Below the pieces are notes generated by a model. That model had not been told where the DNA came from, made no database searches, and saw only the letters and a program-made list of their open reading frames with translations. A DNA stretch of 64,000 nt from Microbacterium elymi (lineage in GTDB: Bacteria > Actinomycetota > Actinomycetes > Actinomycetales > Microbacteriaceae): contig NZ_CP091139.2 of the NCBI RefSeq assembly GCF_021582895.2, forward strand, positions 2,666,001 to 2,730,000. Direction: 5' to 3'. Below, piece by piece: positions 62,164 through 64,000 of the stretch. How positions within the stretch are numbered: the first letter of the stretch is position 1; each line of letters opens with the position of its first letter. A program made the position numbers and the translations under genes.

Positions 62164-62430
62164 ATGGTCCAGGACGAGCCGAACGGCGAAGTGGTCGCCG
62201 CCAGCGACCGGCCGCGCGAGAAGAAGCCGAACTTCTTCCAGCGCATCGTCATCTTCATCCGCCAGGTCTTCGCCGAGCTCCGCAAGGTCGTCACCCCGAC
62301 GCGGCAGGAACTGGTCAAGTACACCCTCGTGGTGCTGGGCTTCGTCGCGGTGATGATGGCGGTCGTCTACGGATTGGACGTGCTGTTCGTCTGGGTGACG
62401 ACGCAGGTGTTCGGCACCAAGGGACTGTGA
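62164..62430 (+). CDS. secE: Preprotein translocase subunit SecE
   Basis: Intact 88-aa subunit of the SecYEG channel: hydrophilic N-terminus, conserved amphipathic segment FIRQVFAELRKVVTPTRQEL and one TM helix LVVLGFVAVMMAVVYGLDVL. Followed after 50 bp by nusG, as in most bacteria. Confidence 0.97.
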   Translation: MVQDEPNGEVVAASDRPREKKPNFFQRIVIFIRQVFAELRKVVTPTRQELVKYTLVVLGFVAVMMAVVYGLDVLFVWVTTQVFGTKGL

Positions 62431-62480
62431 CGCGCAGCTGACGCGACACATTGTCCCCCAACGAACGGAAGAGAAGACAA

Positions 62481-63598
62481 GTGCCTGAAAGATATGCCGA
62501 CGACGCCGACTGGGCGACGGCAGCCGAGCAGTCCAGCGAGGACGACGAAGCCCAGACGGGCGACGTGCTCGCGGCCGAGGAGCGCTCGGTCGAGGCTGCG
62601 GAGCACAGGGCACTGCACGTCGAGGACGAGGACGAAGACCGCGATTCCGACGACGAGACATACGACATCGAAGACCCGGAGGCTGATGCGATCGTGAACG
62701 ACGCACTGCACATCGACGAGACCGCGGAGGCTGAGGCCGCAGCGGATGTTCTCACCAACGACGCGGCGGACGAGGCGGCGGAGCGTGCGGTCGAGGCGGC
62801 CGACGAGGTCAGCCCGTACGACGGACCGGACGTGAACGGCGAAGAGGACCGGCCCGTGCTGGACGAGGACTTCGTCGAAGAGGTGGATGCTGCCGCCTCC
62901 GTGGTCGACGAGGCCGAGGCGGCCGTGGACCCCGCCGATGCCGCCGAGGCCTCGGAGTCCGACGAGGAGTCGGAGGAGGACCCGTACGAGTCCTTCCGCG
63001 CCGAGCTCGCTCGCTGCCCGGCAAGTGGTACGTCATCCACTCGTACGCCGGCTTCGAGCGCAAGGTGAAGGCCAACATCGAGCAGCGCAAGTCGACGCTC
63101 GAGGTCGAGGAGGACATCTACCAGATCGAGGTCCCGATGGAGGACGTCGTCGAGATCAAGAACGGTCAGCGCAAGATGGTCACGCGCGTCCGGATCCCCG
63201 GCTACGTGCTCGTCCGGATGGAGCTGAACGAAGACACCTGGTCGGTCGTCCGGCACACCCCGGGCGTGACCGGCTTCGTCGGCAACGCGCACAACCCGAC
63301 TCCGCTCCGCTTCGAAGAGGCCTTCAACATGCTGAAGTCCCTGGTGGAGATCAAGGAGGTCGCCACGCCCAAGGGCGGCGCGGCCAAGGGCGGTCAGACC
63401 GCGGCCCGGGTCATCCCGGCCGAGGTCGACTTCGAGGTCGGCGAGACGATCACCATCAAGGAAGGCTCGTTCGCAGGTCTGCCGGGTACGATCAGTGAGA
63501 TCAAGCCCGAGAGCGGCAAGCTCACCGTGCTCGTCTCGCTGTTCGAGCGCGAGACCCCGGTCGAGCTGAGCTTCGACCAGGTCACCAAGATGTTGTAG
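62481..63598 (+). CDS. nusG: Transcription termination/antitermination protein NusG
   Basis: 372 aa restored. About 175 N-terminal residues are highly acidic (Asp/Glu/Ala) and probably disordered, followed by the NGN domain ([20 protein letters not shown]) and C-terminal KOW domain ([19 protein letters not shown]). Binds RNA polymerase, Rho and ribosomal S10. One base is lost near 63006 in the linker (restores [16 protein letters not shown]). Because nusG is essential, this lesion is strong evidence for sequence error. GTG start. Confidence 0.95.
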
Positions 63599-63606
63599 CG
63601 GCTCGG

Positions 63607-63632
63607 ATCAATGCGGCGCAAGCCGCGTTGAT
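63607..63632 (+). terminator. Hairpin in the nusG-rplK spacer
   Basis: ATCAATGCGGC/GCCGCGTTGAT with a GCAA tetraloop, 11-bp stem with one mismatch, 8 bp after the nusG stop. It could be a partial terminator or attenuator before the L11 operon. A Microbacteriaceae-type GAGCGAGCGCAGCGAG repeat follows at about 63650. Confidence 0.6.
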
Positions 63633-63765
63633 GCGTGCCGGTACAAGGCTGAGCGAGCGCAGCGAGACGAAGCCTGCCTCAGCCCCCAAAGACACCGCGA
63701 TCCGGAACGGCCGGACCCGCGGGAGAGCGGATGCCCCGGCATCCGATTCGCTGAAAGGAAAGACA

Positions 63766-64000
63766 ATGGCACCGAAGAAGAAGGTGACCGGCCTGATCAA
63801 GCTCCAGATCAACGCCGGCGCCGCCAACCCGGCGCCGCCGATCGGGCCCGCGCTCGGTCAGCATGGCGTCAACATCATGGAGTTCTGCAAGGCGTACAAC
63901 GCGGCGACCGAGTCGCAGCGCGGCAACGTCATCCCCGTGGAGATCACCGTCTACGAGGACCGCAGCTTCACGTTCATCCTGAAGACCCCGCCGGCCGCTG
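63766..64000 (+). CDS. rplK: 50S ribosomal protein L11, N-terminal part
   Basis: First 78 residues; the gene runs off the window. [38 protein letters not shown] and the [10 protein letters not shown] end of the N-terminal domain are unmistakable. Contacts 23S rRNA at the GTPase centre. RBS GAAAGGAAAG before ATG 63766. Confidence 0.98.
   Translation, partial: MAPKKKVTGLIKLQINAGAANPAPPIGPALGQHGVNIMEFCKAYNAATESQRGNVIPVEITVYEDRSFTFILKTPPAA

Overview
The window is a high-GC actinobacterial chromosome segment, most likely from a Microbacterium-like member of the Microbacteriaceae. The evidence is very GC-rich codon use, frequent GGATGCC/GGCATCC words, intergenic palindromes of the type 'TCGCTCGCTCAGGGACC', and the gene order had-type MaoC pair, murB, aspC, tRNA-Trp, secE, nusG, rplK. 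Housekeeping genes lie at both ends; about 54 kb of accessory catabolic genes lie between murB and tRNA-Trp.

Layout. 0-2.5 kb: end of a mevalonate operon (type 2 IPP isomerase end, HMG-CoA reductase, HMG-CoA synthase). 2.5-7.4 kb: ArsR/SRPBCC pair, LCP cell-wall ligase, TauE/SafE permease, two MaoC dehydratases, murB. 7.5-36.5 kb: a mycofactocin island. One arm (mftF, mftE, mftR, mftG) is at 7.6-11.9 kb and the other (mftA, B, C, D) at 29.2-32.1 kb. Between them lie two mycofactocin-type zinc alcohol dehydrogenases, aldehyde dehydrogenase, SDR, a UGSC-family protein with its partner, a zinc dehydrogenase, an amidohydrolase and a complete dipeptide-type ABC importer. Two IclR regulators, a CoA ligase and another aldehyde dehydrogenase complete it. 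36.6-41 kb: aspC, acyl-CoA dehydrogenase, lipoprotein. 41-45.6 kb: glyoxylate shunt (aceB, aceA) with a divergent RamB-type regulator. 45.7-53 kb: putrescine/GABA catabolism. 53-55 kb: DUF222-HNH protein and repeats. 55-61.9 kb: agmatine/amide catabolism under a TetR. 62-64 kb: tRNA-Trp, secE, nusG, start of rplK.

How the parts fit. mftA-F make the redox cofactor mycofactocin, the two zinc dehydrogenases are expected to use it, and mftG (GMC oxidoreductase) is expected to reoxidise it. The importer, amidohydrolase, aldehyde dehydrogenases and CoA ligase suggest uptake and oxidation of an unidentified alcohol or amide to an acid and then an acyl-CoA. Two regulons can be read directly. An identical 15-bp palindrome lies upstream of both mft arms (MftR). 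A 15-bp palindrome TTCCGCCGGGCGGAA and its variants recurs at five or six island promoters (IclR type). A third palindrome pair frames the agmatine genes (TetR).

Sequence quality. About two thirds of the genes carry one-base indels, including essential nusG, murB and aspC. Thirty-six of them are one-base insertions inside GCAGC/GCTGC (mostly read as GCAAGC/GCTTGC); most of the rest are losses from G or C runs. Undoing them restores full-length frames in every case, so I annotate these genes as intact CDS with coordinates spanning the lesion and treat the lesions as probable sequencing error, possibly linked to base modification at GCWGC.
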